Shown: positions 15,418 to 23,900 of the stretch, one piece after another
Numbering within the stretch: position 1 is the first letter of the stretch
How the letters are laid out: each line of letters starts with the position of its first letter
Assembly (NCBI GenBank): GCA_041689995.1
Contig: JBDNFD010000028.1
Span: forward strand, 1 to 30,490
Reading direction: 5' to 3'
DNA from: DASSWG01 sp041689995
GTDB taxonomy: Bacteria; Bacteroidota; Bacteroidia; Flavobacteriales; Flavobacteriaceae
Length of the DNA stretch: 30,490 bases
Position numbers and translations under genes: made by a program
Notes under the pieces: model-generated
Seen by the model: the letters and a program-made list of their open reading frames with translations, nothing else
What the model was told of the DNA's origin: nothing
Databases searched by the model: none

Positions 15418-15447
15418 TTTGAGCAAATGATTTTTTGTTTATATTTA
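15418..15447 (+). promoter_or_regulatory. Candidate promoter for the lipoprotein/GT-C pair
   Basis: TTTG at 15418-15421 and TATATTTA at 15440-15447, spaced by 18 bases, fit the Bacteroidota -33/-7 layout except for A in place of the final G. The lipoprotein ATG is 20 bases downstream. Confidence 0.4.
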
Positions 15448-15466
15448 CAAAAAAATAACCTGTTTT

Positions 15467-15784
15467 ATGAAATTATTTAGAACCTTCCTCCCATTGATAA
15501 TTGGTTTCCTCGTCATTGCATGTCAAGACGGACCTTCGGAAAAAACAATACAAAAACCTGTAACGACTTCCGCTGATGTCTCCCAAGAAAGAAATTATAA
15601 AGGGAAAGAGGAAAAAATTTTAAATCACTTGACAGTGAAAGAAATCCCTGCCGATTTCCCAATTTACAAAGACGGTGAAACCAAAGAAGAATACAGAACC
15701 CGTACCATTATGTGGGCGAAGGAAAACTTGGAACTCATAAAGCCTGAATACCGTAAAAAAGTAGAGAATTTTCAGATAAAATAA
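15467..15784 (+). CDS. Small lipoprotein
   Basis: A 105-residue protein with a lipoprotein signal (hydrophobic residues 5-17, lipobox IAC at C19) followed by QDGPSEK. The mature part is short, charged and mostly helical, with no family I can name. It is 10 bases ahead of the TMTC-like membrane protein, so both are probably made from one transcript and this may be an accessory lipoprotein. Its final location, periplasmic or surface, is not decidable here. Confidence 0.75.
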   Translation: MKLFRTFLPLIIGFLVIACQDGPSEKTIQKPVTTSADVSQERNYKGKEEKILNHLTVKEIPADFPIYKDGETKEEYRTRTIMWAKENLELIKPEYRKKVENFQIK

Positions 15785-15793
15785 GACTCAATC

Positions 15794-17713
15794 GTGGAAA
15801 TCAACATCGGACAGAAGACCAAAAAGTATTTTTATTTGACCCTTTTGGTCCTTCCCTTCTTGCTCTATTGGAACGCTCTGGACAACGAATATGCCATCGA
15901 CGATAATTTAGTGGTGGATGGGGTCGGAAAAATAGAGAACGGAATTACCGCTTTCGGTGAAATATTCACCACGCCCTATACCACCGACAGTGAACAATCT
16001 TTTGGTTACCGACCGGTAGCGACTTTTTCTTTTGCTTTAGAAAAACAATTTTTTAGCAAATTGCCGGCTTTCCAGACGGAAGCGCAAAAAGCTGTGGACA
16101 ATAAATTGACGCAAGCAAATATCAGCCACGGGATCAATGTGTTTTGCTATGCGCTCACATGTTGTTTATTGTTCTATTTCTTAGTGCTCATTCTCCCAAG
16201 GGAGAAACTTGTTCTTGCTTTTCTTATCGCCTTGATCTTTTTGTTCCTTCCCATTCACACGGAACCTGTGAACAATATCAAGAGCCGGGACGTCTTATTA
16301 ATGGTGATTGCGATTTTAGGATCATTGATTTTTTACGTGAAATTTGCCCGAAAGACAAACTTCTGGTACCTACTACTTGGGATGTTTTGTATCATTTTGG
16401 CCTTGTATTCCAAAAAATCCGCAGTTTCCCTAATCGGAATCATTCCTGTGGTGCTGTATTTTACCAAGGCAAATTATAAAAAAATTGGATTGGCTGTTTT
16501 TACGGTCTTATTGGTATTTCTCATTGCCGTTTTAGCCAAAAAGGCTCTCTTGACCGAAAATGCGGTACGGAACATAAAATATTTTGAAAATCCGTTACTC
16601 TACGAGGGCACTTTTTTGCAGCGGATCGCTATGGGTTTTTACTGTGCTTTTTTCTATCTAAAAATGATGATATTCCCGAAAGAATTTTCATTTTATTATG
16701 GATACAAACAAATCCCTATCGTCACGTGGGGCTTTTATCAAGTTTGGTTGGGGGTCATCATTTTTGTTCCATTAGCATTTTATGGTATTAAACGCTTTTT
16801 AAAACGGGATATTTTAGGTCTGGGCGTTGTGATTTGGTTGGGTGTCATGCTGGGAATGATCAATGTGGCCTTCCCTATTGTTGGCATTGTTGGCGAACGC
16901 TTCAGTTATCTTTTTTCCATCGGATTTTGTATCGTAATTGGAACGTTATTGGTTCGGTTATTCGGGTTGCTAAAAGAAGAAAAGAAAAATACGGTTCAGG
17001 TTCCAGTGGTATTTTGTGCGGTAATGGGTATAATTTTCTTGGTTTATTCCATAAAAATAATGAACAGGAATCCAGAATGGGAAAATTACTTGAGCCTTTA
17101 CACCGCCGATATTGAGCATCTTCAAAATTCTGCCAAGGCGAACGTGTTGACCGCAAATGAACTGAAAAGTTCCTTGAACGAAAACATGAATAGGCACAAA
17201 AAACGGGTGGTACTCACAAAAATGGTGGAATATTACAAAAATGCGCTGGCAATCGTTCCAGATTATGCGGCGGCCTTGAATAATCTCTCCTATATTTATA
17301 TGAAATATTTGGGCAAATATGACGAGGCGGTTCCTTTATTGAAAAAAGCCGAAATGGACAATAAAGACCAAGTGGTTTCCAATTTGGCGTATGCTTATTA
17401 TATGACCGGACAATACGAAGAAGCCATCCCCTACCTTATCAAATCCATAAAATTATATCCAGAGATCGAATTGGCGTATAACAATTTATTCCTAATTGCC
17501 CAAAATCAAAAATTTCAGTCGAAAATTGAAATTAAATTGTTAGAGATATCCCCGGAATTTGAAGGTTCCAGTCCCGTTTTCAGTATTAAAATGGGGAATT
17601 ATTTCTATGTGAAACAAGATACGGCACGTGCGATGTATTATTATAAAAAAGCAATGATTTCAGATCCCAGTAACGATGCTTTGCATGAATTTGTGAACAA
17701 AATGCAGCAGTAG
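15794..17713 (+). CDS. TMTC-like GT-C membrane glycosyltransferase with C-terminal TPRs
   Basis: A 639-residue membrane protein. It has about ten hydrophobic segments between residues 10 and 430, then a soluble C-terminus (about 440-639) of tetratricopeptide repeats (for example YAAALNNLSYIYM, VSNLAYAYYMTGQYEEAIPY). The first periplasmic loop has the acidic pair D36-D37 in YAIDDNLV, then GYRPV (71-75), and a later loop has LPIHTEPVNNIKSRD (152-166). This layout matches TMTC/PMT-type GT-C enzymes, which use polyprenyl-phosphate sugars to glycosylate proteins. The start is GTG. It is translated 10 bases after the lipoprotein gene. The GT2 enzyme at 7832 could supply its donor. Activity is inferred from topology and motifs. 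Confidence 0.8.
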   Translation: MEINIGQKTKKYFYLTLLVLPFLLYWNALDNEYAIDDNLVVDGVGKIENGITAFGEIFTTPYTTDSEQSFGYRPVATFSFALEKQFFSKLPAFQTEAQKAVDNKLTQANISHGINVFCYALTCCLLFYFLVLILPREKLVLAFLIALIFLFLPIHTEPVNNIKSRDVLLMVIAILGSLIFYVKFARKTNFWYLLLGMFCIILALYSKKSAVSLIGIIPVVLYFTKANYKKIGLAVFTVLLVFLIAVLAKKALLTENAVRNIKYFENPLLYEGTFLQRIAMGFYCAFFYLKMMIFPKEFSFYYGYKQIPIVTWGFYQVWLGVIIFVPLAFYGIKRFLKRDILGLGVVIWLGVMLGMINVAFPIVGIVGERFSYLFSIGFCIVIGTLLVRLFGLLKEEKKNTVQVPVVFCAVMGIIFLVYSIKIMNRNPEWENYLSLYTADIEHLQNSAKANVLTANELKSSLNENMNRHKKRVVLTKMVEYYKNALAIVPDYAAALNNLSYIYMKYLGKYDEAVPLLKKAEMDNKDQVVSNLAYAYYMTGQYEEAIPYLIKSIKLYPEIELAYNNLFLIAQNQKFQSKIEIKLLEISPEFEGSSPVFSIKMGNYFYVKQDTARAMYYYKKAMISDPSNDALHEFVNKMQQ

Positions 17714-17741
17714 CAATAAACCATAGGTCGAGATTAAATTT

Positions 17742-18729
17742 TCATTCCATTTTCAATGTCTTTTCCGAATTCTTCCAGAAGGCGAAATTCGGCCTGATCA
17801 AACTTTGTCCCATCCAATTCTTCCAAAAAATCGGGAGTTTTTGAAAGATTTTTAGAAAAGGAACATACGAATATCCCAAAAGAAATCCATTTATATCAAT
17901 CCCGAAGTGTTTTTTTTCGTGGAAAAGTTCATATCCAAATTGTTTTCCGTACTCACCCGCCAGAGACTCGCAAACCAATTGCTGCTTTTTGGTCAATTCG
18001 GTTTTCCAAAGTCCCAAGTTTTCTGAAGTTAAATTTTTTTGAAGACTTTTGTGATGCTCAGGAATTCGCTTGTCGAAAGAATCTACATTTCTATCCATTC
18101 CTTCCTGATAGGAAATCCCCAGAAAATCACAAATTTCAATAAGTGTTTTCTTCGGCGATGTTACAAGATCTTCATAACGGATTTGCAACACCTTTTTGGG
18201 ATGATCTTTCTGCAATTTTTCGATTTGCTGATTGTATTTTTTTCCAACGAATCGCCAACGAAGTGCAGTTTTTTCGCTCAAAATCCACTTTTAACATAGA
18301 ATTTACCTGAGCGCGATAATCACGAACGATCCAGATAAATTTTGCCTTTTCAAAAGTCTGTTCCAAAGAAGTTGCAAAAAGGGAATGAATAGGATTTTTA
18401 TCGCCCAGAATCGCGGCGTTTTTCGAGTTGTGATAATTGAGCACAATTTTACAAAATGTGGGAAAGCAGCGATCTTCGGATATTTCCAGTTGATGGAGAA
18501 GTTTAATTTTATCTATTTTCCACAGACCCAGATAAGGTTCACCAAAAAGATCTTTAATGAAATTTCCGGGATCGATGTTTCTTCTTTTGGCATATTTATG
18601 CTGCAAAAAGCTGATGAAAGGCGCTTCATTCGGAATAAAAATTTCCACATGATTATTCAATAAATTTTGAAGCAAGGTCATTCCTGAACGTTCCCTTCCC
18701 AAAATAAAAAAAACCGGCTTTTCCGGCAT
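17742..18729 (-). pseudogene. Second P-loop sulfotransferase, split by a one-base frameshift
   Basis: The first part, from ATG 18729, encodes the PAPS loop FILGRERSGMTLLQNLL, then GDKNPIHSLF and WIVRDYRAQVNSMLKVDF. At about 18280-18283 (AAAA on plus) the frame breaks. The next frame continues as SEKTALRWRFVGKKYNQQ, then IRYEDLVTSPKKTL and the C-terminal helices to TGA near 17742. Removing one base from that run restores one protein of about 328 residues. The two halves together cover the family's normal length, so the frameshift is recent or a sequencing error. It is related to the sulfotransferase at 14290 and is divergent from the HipA-like gene. Confidence 0.85.
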
Positions 18730-18852
18730 GGGTTTTCCTTGAAAATTCAAAAATACAAAATTAGTCGACCAAATATGGAACGCGGAGTCCACCCGAATTT
18801 TTAAGTACACCTGAATCCAAAAAGTGAATGAAAACCGTGAATTCAAAATTCC

Positions 18853-18860
18853 TATCTTTG
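18853..18860 (+). promoter_or_regulatory. -7 promoter element for the HipA/DUF3037 pair
   Basis: TATCTTTG is an exact TAnnTTTG match and lies 21 bases upstream of the ATG at 18882. No clear TTG is seen at the -33 position. The short leader favours this start over the earlier in-frame ATG at 18828. Confidence 0.5.
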
Positions 18861-18881
18861 ACATCGAAATCGGATTGTCCC

Positions 18882-19676
18882 ATGTCAGAAAAACCCGAAT
18901 TGCGGCAAGTAAATGTGAACCGTTATATAATGCCATTGCGCGAGGGCGGTTCTTTGCCTGCATTGGCCGCAGCTGATGACGGATTTAAATATGTCTTGAA
19001 ATTCAAAGGTGCCGGCCACGGAACAAAAGCCTTGATCGCCGAACTTTTGGGCGGATTAATCGCCAAAGAATTGGGCTTGAAAGTACCGGAACTTGTTTTC
19101 GCCCATTTGGATGAGGCTTTTGGAAGAACAGAGGGAGATGAAGAAATCCAGGATTTATTAAAAGCCAGCCGTGGTTTGAATTTAGGACTTCATTTTTTGT
19201 CGTCGGCATTGACATTTGATCCCTCGGTAAATAAGATCGATGAAGAAACTGCCTCCAAAATCGTATGGCTCGATGGATTGATAACCAACGTGGACCGAAC
19301 TTTCAAAAACACAAATCTTCTGATCTGGAACCGCGAGTTATGGCTCATCGATCATGGCGCTGCCTTCTATTTTCATCACTCATGGACAAATTGGGAAAAA
19401 GCTGCAAAAACAGCTTTTCCATTCATCAAAGATCATGTTTTAATATTGAAGGCCACAAAACTTCATGAAGTTGATAAAGAACTAAAAATCAAACTGTCAA
19501 AGGATAAAATTGAAGCAATAGTTGAACTCATTCCCAACACTTGGTTACAATGGGACGGCGTTAAGGAAAAGCCCGAAGAATTGCGAAAAATCTATATGGA
19601 ATTCATAAATCTACGATTGGAACACACCGATTTATTTATACAAGAAGCCGAAAATGCAAGAAGCAAGTCTTTATGA
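18882..19676 (+). CDS. HipA-family kinase-like protein
   Basis: A 264-residue HipA-related kinase of the compact type usually encoded beside a DUF3037 gene. The N-terminus has LREGGSLPALAAADD, then the nucleotide-binding lysine in KYVLKFKGAGHG (K40). The catalytic loop is LDGLITNVDRTFKNTNLL (D138, N143/N145) and the metal-binding motif is LIDHGAA (D157), so the kinase core looks intact. It is shorter than HipA toxins and lacks their N-terminal lobe extension. The start at 18882 is preferred to 18828 because the promoter element lies between. The stop overlaps the DUF3037 start by 23 bases. Related HipA proteins phosphorylate a tRNA synthetase, but the target of this subfamily is not established to my knowledge. 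Confidence 0.85.
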   Translation: MSEKPELRQVNVNRYIMPLREGGSLPALAAADDGFKYVLKFKGAGHGTKALIAELLGGLIAKELGLKVPELVFAHLDEAFGRTEGDEEIQDLLKASRGLNLGLHFLSSALTFDPSVNKIDEETASKIVWLDGLITNVDRTFKNTNLLIWNRELWLIDHGAAFYFHHSWTNWEKAAKTAFPFIKDHVLILKATKLHEVDKELKIKLSKDKIEAIVELIPNTWLQWDGVKEKPEELRKIYMEFINLRLEHTDLFIQEAENARSKSL

Positions 19677-20037
19677 ATATGCAGTGATTCGCGTGGTGCC
19701 GAAAGTCGAGCGCGAGGAATTCCTCAATGTTGGGGTGATTTTGTATTGCAAAAACGGTAAATTTCTAAAAGTTCTTTTGAAACTTGAAGAAAAGAAGTTG
19801 ACGGCTCTTTGTGAAGATGTGGATATTTGTCAAATAAAAGAAAATTTAGAGTCTTTTGAGAAAATAAGTCTCGGCGATATAAATGCCGGTCCCATTGCAC
19901 AATTTGATTTGGCTTCCCGCTTTCGCTGGTTGACGGCTGTGCGCAGTTCCGTTTTACAAACCTCGCGCCCCCATCCTGGATTTTGCGAAGATCCAGAAAG
20001 TACCTTGAAATGTTTGTTCGAAGAATTAGTATTGTGA
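19654..20037 (+). CDS. DUF3037 protein
   Basis: A 127-residue protein that begins YEYAVIRVVPKVEREEFLNVGVILYC, the conserved DUF3037 opening, and ends with SRPHPGFCEDPESTL, also typical. There is no signal peptide or membrane segment. It overlaps the kinase gene by 23 bases, which implies coupled translation and a joint function. The pair is found in many phyla and has no agreed role that I know of; a substrate, inhibitor or partner of the kinase are all possible. Confidence 0.85.
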   Translation: MQEASLYEYAVIRVVPKVEREEFLNVGVILYCKNGKFLKVLLKLEEKKLTALCEDVDICQIKENLESFEKISLGDINAGPIAQFDLASRFRWLTAVRSSVLQTSRPHPGFCEDPESTLKCLFEELVL

Positions 20038-20072
20038 AGTTGGGAATTTATAAAAGTAAAGATATAAAGAAA

Positions 20073-20399
20073 ATGAATTGGATCATTTTAATTATTGCCG
20101 GATTGTTCGAAGTTGCTTTTGCTTCCTGCTTGGCAAAAGCAAAAATAAGTACCGGAAATGAAGTTTACTGGTGGTATGGTGGATTTTTGTTGGCCTTGAC
20201 GATCAGTATGATCTTATTGATAAAAGCGACACAAACATTGCCCATCGGAACAGCTTATGCCGTTTGGACCGGAATTGGGGCCGTGGGAACCGTTTTGATG
20301 GGAATTTTCATCTTCAAAGACCCAGCAAATTTCTGGCGGATTTTCTTTATTATGACCTTGATTGGTTCAATTATTGGGCTCAAAGCTGTATCGAATTGA
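20073..20399 (+). CDS. SMR-family small multidrug/guanidinium exporter (SugE/Gdx-like)
   Basis: A 108-residue protein with four transmembrane helices. The essential proton/substrate glutamate E13 is in AGLFEVAFA, and GTAYAVWTGIGAVGT forms helix 3. The motif pattern is closer to SugE/Gdx, which export guanidinium, than to EmrE, but the usual Trp after the glutamate (EVVWA type) is Phe here, so substrate is uncertain. A longer frame starts at 19983 inside DUF3037, but the ATG at 20073 begins the first helix and is clearly the right start. Works as an antiparallel dimer in the inner membrane. Confidence 0.85.
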   Translation: MNWIILIIAGLFEVAFASCLAKAKISTGNEVYWWYGGFLLALTISMILLIKATQTLPIGTAYAVWTGIGAVGTVLMGIFIFKDPANFWRIFFIMTLIGSIIGLKAVSN

Positions 20400-20436
20400 A
20401 ATTGGTTTTTTTTTGAAATTCGAATAAGAAAAGAGA

Positions 20437-20556
20437 TCATATAATACTGATAATTGTCAATTGCCTTTCGACCGCACTTTGAGTTTTTAAATCATTTTGA
20501 TAAATAGTAAAATCGGTAATGCCAACGATAAATTTCTCTATCAAGTCGATAGCCAT
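20437..20556 (-). pseudogene. HepT (HEPN/DUF86) toxin remnant, 39 residues
   Basis: Starting at ATG 20556, 8 bases past the stop of the MNT gene, a short frame reads LIEKFIVGITDFTIYQNDLK then TQSAVERQL and stops at TGA 20437-20439. This is the recognisable N-terminal-to-middle part of HepT proteins (FI.GI..F..Y..D.KTQSAV.RQL.IIGEA). The family is normally about 110-140 residues and its RNase motif (Rx4-6H) lies in the missing C-terminal half. The first helix is also short. It is therefore a truncated, inactive toxin gene. Confidence 0.75.
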
Positions 20557-20563
20557 TAAAATA

Positions 20564-20899
20564 TCAGATAGCTATTTTTTGCTCTTTTCCGTCATAGATT
20601 AAAATTTTGGTTGAATCAATGCTTTTTCTTAGTATTGGATTTTTAATTGACGAGTTTGTCAATAAATCTACTTTTCTCTGAAAGAACTGTTCGAGTTTAT
20701 CCCAAACATTCATAAGATTTTCCCCACGTTCAATTGGATCATCAATATCAATTTCAATCAATAAATCTATATCGCTCGAATCCTCATTAAATTGGTCAGT
20801 TATTGAAGAACCAAAAGCATATAAACTTTTTACATAATGGGATTTACATAATGATGAGAAGTCCGCCATTTTATATTTAATAGATTCTTTTAAATTCAT
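20564..20899 (-). CDS. MNT-type minimal nucleotidyltransferase (MntA-like antitoxin)
   Basis: A 111-residue pol-beta-fold nucleotidyltransferase. The active-site motif is FGSSITDQFNEDSSDIDLLI (G30-S31 ... D43-x-D45), with a third acidic residue in KVDLL. In MntA-HepT modules this enzyme AMPylates a tyrosine in the HEPN toxin and silences it. Here the toxin partner survives only as a 39-residue remnant directly downstream, so the antitoxin is orphaned. The start at 20899 (MNLKES) is preferred to the upstream 20944 codon because it matches the usual length. The GS-to-DxD spacing is one residue longer than the common GSx10DxD. Confidence 0.85.
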   Translation of the reverse strand: MNLKESIKYKMADFSSLCKSHYVKSLYAFGSSITDQFNEDSSDIDLLIEIDIDDPIERGENLMNVWDKLEQFFQRKVDLLTNSSIKNPILRKSIDSTKILIYDGKEQKIAI

Positions 20900-20989
20900 A
20901 AAGCTAAGATAACGTATTTCGAACAATAATTGACGACATTCCAAACATACCGCAATTTGATTTATCTTTATTTGAATATTCTCTAAATA

Positions 20990-21523
20990 TCAATTTTCGT
21001 CATTCAATTCTTTGGCAATCCTCATTTCCCATTCTTGTTGGGCTTCTTTTAATAGCCCGTGATTGGTTTCCCGATCGTAAAGGATTTGCGTTTTTTTCCG
21101 CTCCAATTCTATTTGTTGATAAATTCGGGTTAAATCCCGACGAATATTCCGCATCGGAACATAAGCTTTAAAAGTTCGAAAAAGCTTTCGTGCATATAGT
21201 TCGGAGATATTGAAATGCAGCTGTTCATGCGCCAATAAATACGATGTTTTTTTTTCAGGAATTACCCAAGAACTATTCGGATAAAAATTGGCAAAAACTT
21301 CGAATTTCAAATCAATGCTGTCGGATTTGGTCTCATAAGACCACGTATAAGTGATCCCTGACTGAGTGGAAGCAGCGTGGTGCTCCTGGTTTGGGTTGGG
21401 CTTTCCGCTAAAATCTTCCCATACTAATTTTTCTGGAGACCATTTTACTGATTCCACTTCATTCTTCTGTCCGAATAAATTTAATTGGGACAGAACCAAC
21501 AATAACAAAAAGGATTTATGCAT
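20990..21523 (-). CDS. Secreted DUF922-type putative zinc protease
   Basis: A 177-residue exported protein. Residues 1-18 are a signal peptide (LLLLVLSQLNLFG). The core begins WEDFSGKPNP, typical of DUF922. LLAHEQLHFNISELYARK carries an HExxH zinc-peptidase motif (H99, E100, H103), with E108 as a possible third ligand. The remaining helical part is rich in charged residues and the stop follows ELNDEN. The start overlaps the OsmC stop by eight bases, so it is the last gene of the guaA-side run. No substrate is known for this family. Confidence 0.75.
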   Translation of the reverse strand: MHKSFLLLLVLSQLNLFGQKNEVESVKWSPEKLVWEDFSGKPNPNQEHHAASTQSGITYTWSYETKSDSIDLKFEVFANFYPNSSWVIPEKKTSYLLAHEQLHFNISELYARKLFRTFKAYVPMRNIRRDLTRIYQQIELERKKTQILYDRETNHGLLKEAQQEWEMRIAKELNDEN

Positions 21524-21923
21524 TGGGATAACTGAATTTTATCACTTGTTCAATTTTCGGGTGTAAACTCTGGGCAACCGGGCAAGTACGCGCGGTGTTC
21601 TCCAGAATTTTACGTGTTTTTTCATCATAAGCTTCCGGAAAAATAAAGTTTACTTCCACCTTGGAAATTCGACGTGGATCGGCAGCCATTGTTTTGATAA
21701 CCTCTGCCCGGGTGTCTTTCAAATTCACCTTCATCTGTTCGGCTTTTATTCCCATCACAGTAAGCATACAACTTGCCAAGCCAGTGGCCACGGTATCTGT
21801 CGGTGAAAAAGCCTCGCCTTTTCCGTTATTATCTATAGGAGCATCGGTAATGAAAGTATTTCCACTTTTTATATGAAGGCATTTTGTTCTTAAATCGTCC
21901 AAATAGGTTACAATTGATGTCAT
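21516..21923 (-). CDS. OsmC-family thiol peroxidase-like protein
   Basis: A 135-residue OsmC/YhfA-type protein. The two family cysteines are present, C52 in LASCMLTVMG and C114 in ARTCPVAQSLHP, which form the peroxide-reducing pair in OsmC/Ohr. SPTDTVATGLASC is the characteristic central helix. It is cytosolic and probably detoxifies organic hydroperoxides. The ATG overlaps the preceding gene's stop by ATGA and the end overlaps the DUF922 start by eight bases. Confidence 0.9.
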   Translation of the reverse strand: MTSIVTYLDDLRTKCLHIKSGNTFITDAPIDNNGKGEAFSPTDTVATGLASCMLTVMGIKAEQMKVNLKDTRAEVIKTMAADPRRISKVEVNFIFPEAYDEKTRKILENTARTCPVAQSLHPKIEQVIKFSYPNA

Positions 21924-23854
21924 AATTGCACAGGTTTCATTGTCATATCTTGTTCCAATCTCAAAATGTAAATGGCGGTATTCACATAACCTCCTTTTTT
22001 CTTTTCGACATAATGAAATTTATTTTCTGTATATTCCGTGGTCCAATCTTCCTTTAAAGAATCATCCAAACTTTTCGATGCGGCCAAGCGCAGTAGGATA
22101 TCATATGTAAGATCATATCCTCTCACCGCAAATTTATTGGGTTTTATACCATATTTAGTTTTGTAAGCTTCCAAAAATTCTAAATTACCTTCGGATATCG
22201 GATCCTTTGTGAACGATGGAAAAGTAAATTTCAATCGGCTTAAATTCAAATTGGAAATCTCGTCGCTTTCATAGCTATCATTTCGGTTAGTGGTGAACAA
22301 GGTAATATCATAACCTGCGGCGGCCAGCGAATTTAAATGTGCCAAAACACTTCCTATCAAAGGAATATTTTCAGCCTCAAAAATAATCCAATTTGGAACT
22401 CCTTTTTGCAATTTTGTAATCAAATCCCCTTTTTTTGAATATTCACCAGAAATGCTAACGGAAGCAGCTGTTGGAAAATGTGCCTGCAATTTTCGCGTTA
22501 CTTCAGAATGCTGAGTATCCGTTAAAAGCATAATATGTTGATTATGATGAACGCTATCGATATATTTTATCATTGCATTTTGCAATTGTTCATCTGTGGG
22601 CCTGGTCTGAAAGAGGTTTTCAGTCGATTCCATTTCCATTTTTGTGAGGGGTGAAAACACAGGGATATTTTTACGCAAAAGTTCTGTGGCCGTCATCTCT
22701 AACAGATTTCCGAGAAGTGGTCCAATGACGGCTTGGGTTTGAGAAAAATTATTTTCACTCAAAATATCAGAAAGCTTACTTTTACTTTGTTCTGTATCAA
22801 ATGTTCTCAAATTGATGGAAATACCTTGATTTCCCGCCTTTTCCAAAGCCAATAAAACCCCGCTGTAAAAATCTAGTGCAATACGTGAAATTCGATTTCT
22901 TTTTAGTTCTTCCCTTCTATTCAACAAGCTGTCATTTTCAAACTTTGAGAGCTGAAAGGGCAATAAAACCACCAATTCTTTCGGCTCATAATTGACGATA
23001 ATTTTTTCTAAATCCGTGATTTCGGCTCCAATTGTCACTTTAGAAACGGTTTCTTTCAGAATGGGAACTTTCAACTTCATTCCTGCGTTCAAGCCCTCTT
23101 CTTTTAAAATCGGATTTAGTGCATATAATGAATCACGGCTTATTCCGAATTTTCGTGTCAAACTAAAAATTGTTTCGGGGGAACTTTCATTATAAGGTTT
23201 TACAATATAATAGGTAAAAGCCGTGTCATCAATGATCTGCGCTGGAATGTTGCCAGATTTTTTCTCACGGGAAACAACCAAGACTTGCCCCGGCTTTAAA
23301 GTGCCCATATTTGGATTTAGTTCTTGCAATCGATTTAGCTTTATTCCATATTCCTTGGCTATTCCATAAGCAGTTTCTTCTGGCAACACTACATGTAAAA
23401 GATTGCCGAAATTTGAGTTTTGGATACTTTGATTGTAATTGATGGGTTTGGGTTTTCCTTTTGTGTACACTGGAATTTGGATGGTATCGCCCATTCCCAA
23501 ACCTTCATTATATAAATAAGGATTATATTTTTTAAGCTCGTTCATATTGATACCTTTTTGCTGTGAAATCCCAAAAATGGTTTCTTTTTGTTTGACCACA
23601 TAATTCTCGAAACGAAGCGGTATTTTCTCATTCGACCCCCCAATTTTAGAAGAAGGAATCATCAAAATTTGTCCCAATTGAATGGATTGTTTTGCTCCCG
23701 GGTTCAAAGTGTAAATGGCTTCTTCCGTGGTATTATATTCCTTGGCTAGTTTATAAACCGTATCGCCTTTTTCCACTTTGTGGGTACGATAATTCTGCGC
23801 AAATCCTTCAAAGGCAAAGGCCAGCAGGAACAAAAAAACAAACATCTTTTTCAT
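21920..23854 (-). CDS. LysM-repeat protein with type 1 periplasmic-binding domain
   Basis: A 644-residue secreted protein: signal peptide (1-19, ending AFEGFAQ), then four LysM modules in the first ~300 residues (HKVEKGDTVYKLAKEYNT; YVVKQKETIFGISQQKG; VVLPEETAYGIAKEYGIK; KPYNESSPETIFSLTRKFGI), then a domain of about 330 residues beginning LVVLLPFQLSKFE that resembles type 1 periplasmic-binding folds (amino-acid ABC receptor or LpoA-like). LysM modules bind peptidoglycan, so the protein should sit in the periplasm on the cell wall; the second domain may sense a ligand or contact a penicillin-binding protein. The start at 23854 is the signal-peptide Met; the earlier codon at 23929 lies in spacer repeats. 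Confidence 0.88.
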   Translation of the reverse strand: MKKMFVFLFLLAFAFEGFAQNYRTHKVEKGDTVYKLAKEYNTTEEAIYTLNPGAKQSIQLGQILMIPSSKIGGSNEKIPLRFENYVVKQKETIFGISQQKGINMNELKKYNPYLYNEGLGMGDTIQIPVYTKGKPKPINYNQSIQNSNFGNLLHVVLPEETAYGIAKEYGIKLNRLQELNPNMGTLKPGQVLVVSREKKSGNIPAQIIDDTAFTYYIVKPYNESSPETIFSLTRKFGISRDSLYALNPILKEEGLNAGMKLKVPILKETVSKVTIGAEITDLEKIIVNYEPKELVVLLPFQLSKFENDSLLNRREELKRNRISRIALDFYSGVLLALEKAGNQGISINLRTFDTEQSKSKLSDILSENNFSQTQAVIGPLLGNLLEMTATELLRKNIPVFSPLTKMEMESTENLFQTRPTDEQLQNAMIKYIDSVHHNQHIMLLTDTQHSEVTRKLQAHFPTAASVSISGEYSKKGDLITKLQKGVPNWIIFEAENIPLIGSVLAHLNSLAAAGYDITLFTTNRNDSYESDEISNLNLSRLKFTFPSFTKDPISEGNLEFLEAYKTKYGIKPNKFAVRGYDLTYDILLRLAASKSLDDSLKEDWTTEYTENKFHYVEKKKGGYVNTAIYILRLEQDMTMKPVQL

Positions 23855-23900
23855 GTAGATACGAATTAATGTGGGTTCTCGATATATTTTATCAAGCGGC

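Noticed and set aside
20391..20423. Inverted repeat TCGAATT/AATTCGA as the SMR gene terminator
   Set aside because: The T run is in the loop, not after the stem, and the stem is short and AT-rich, so it does not have terminator layout.
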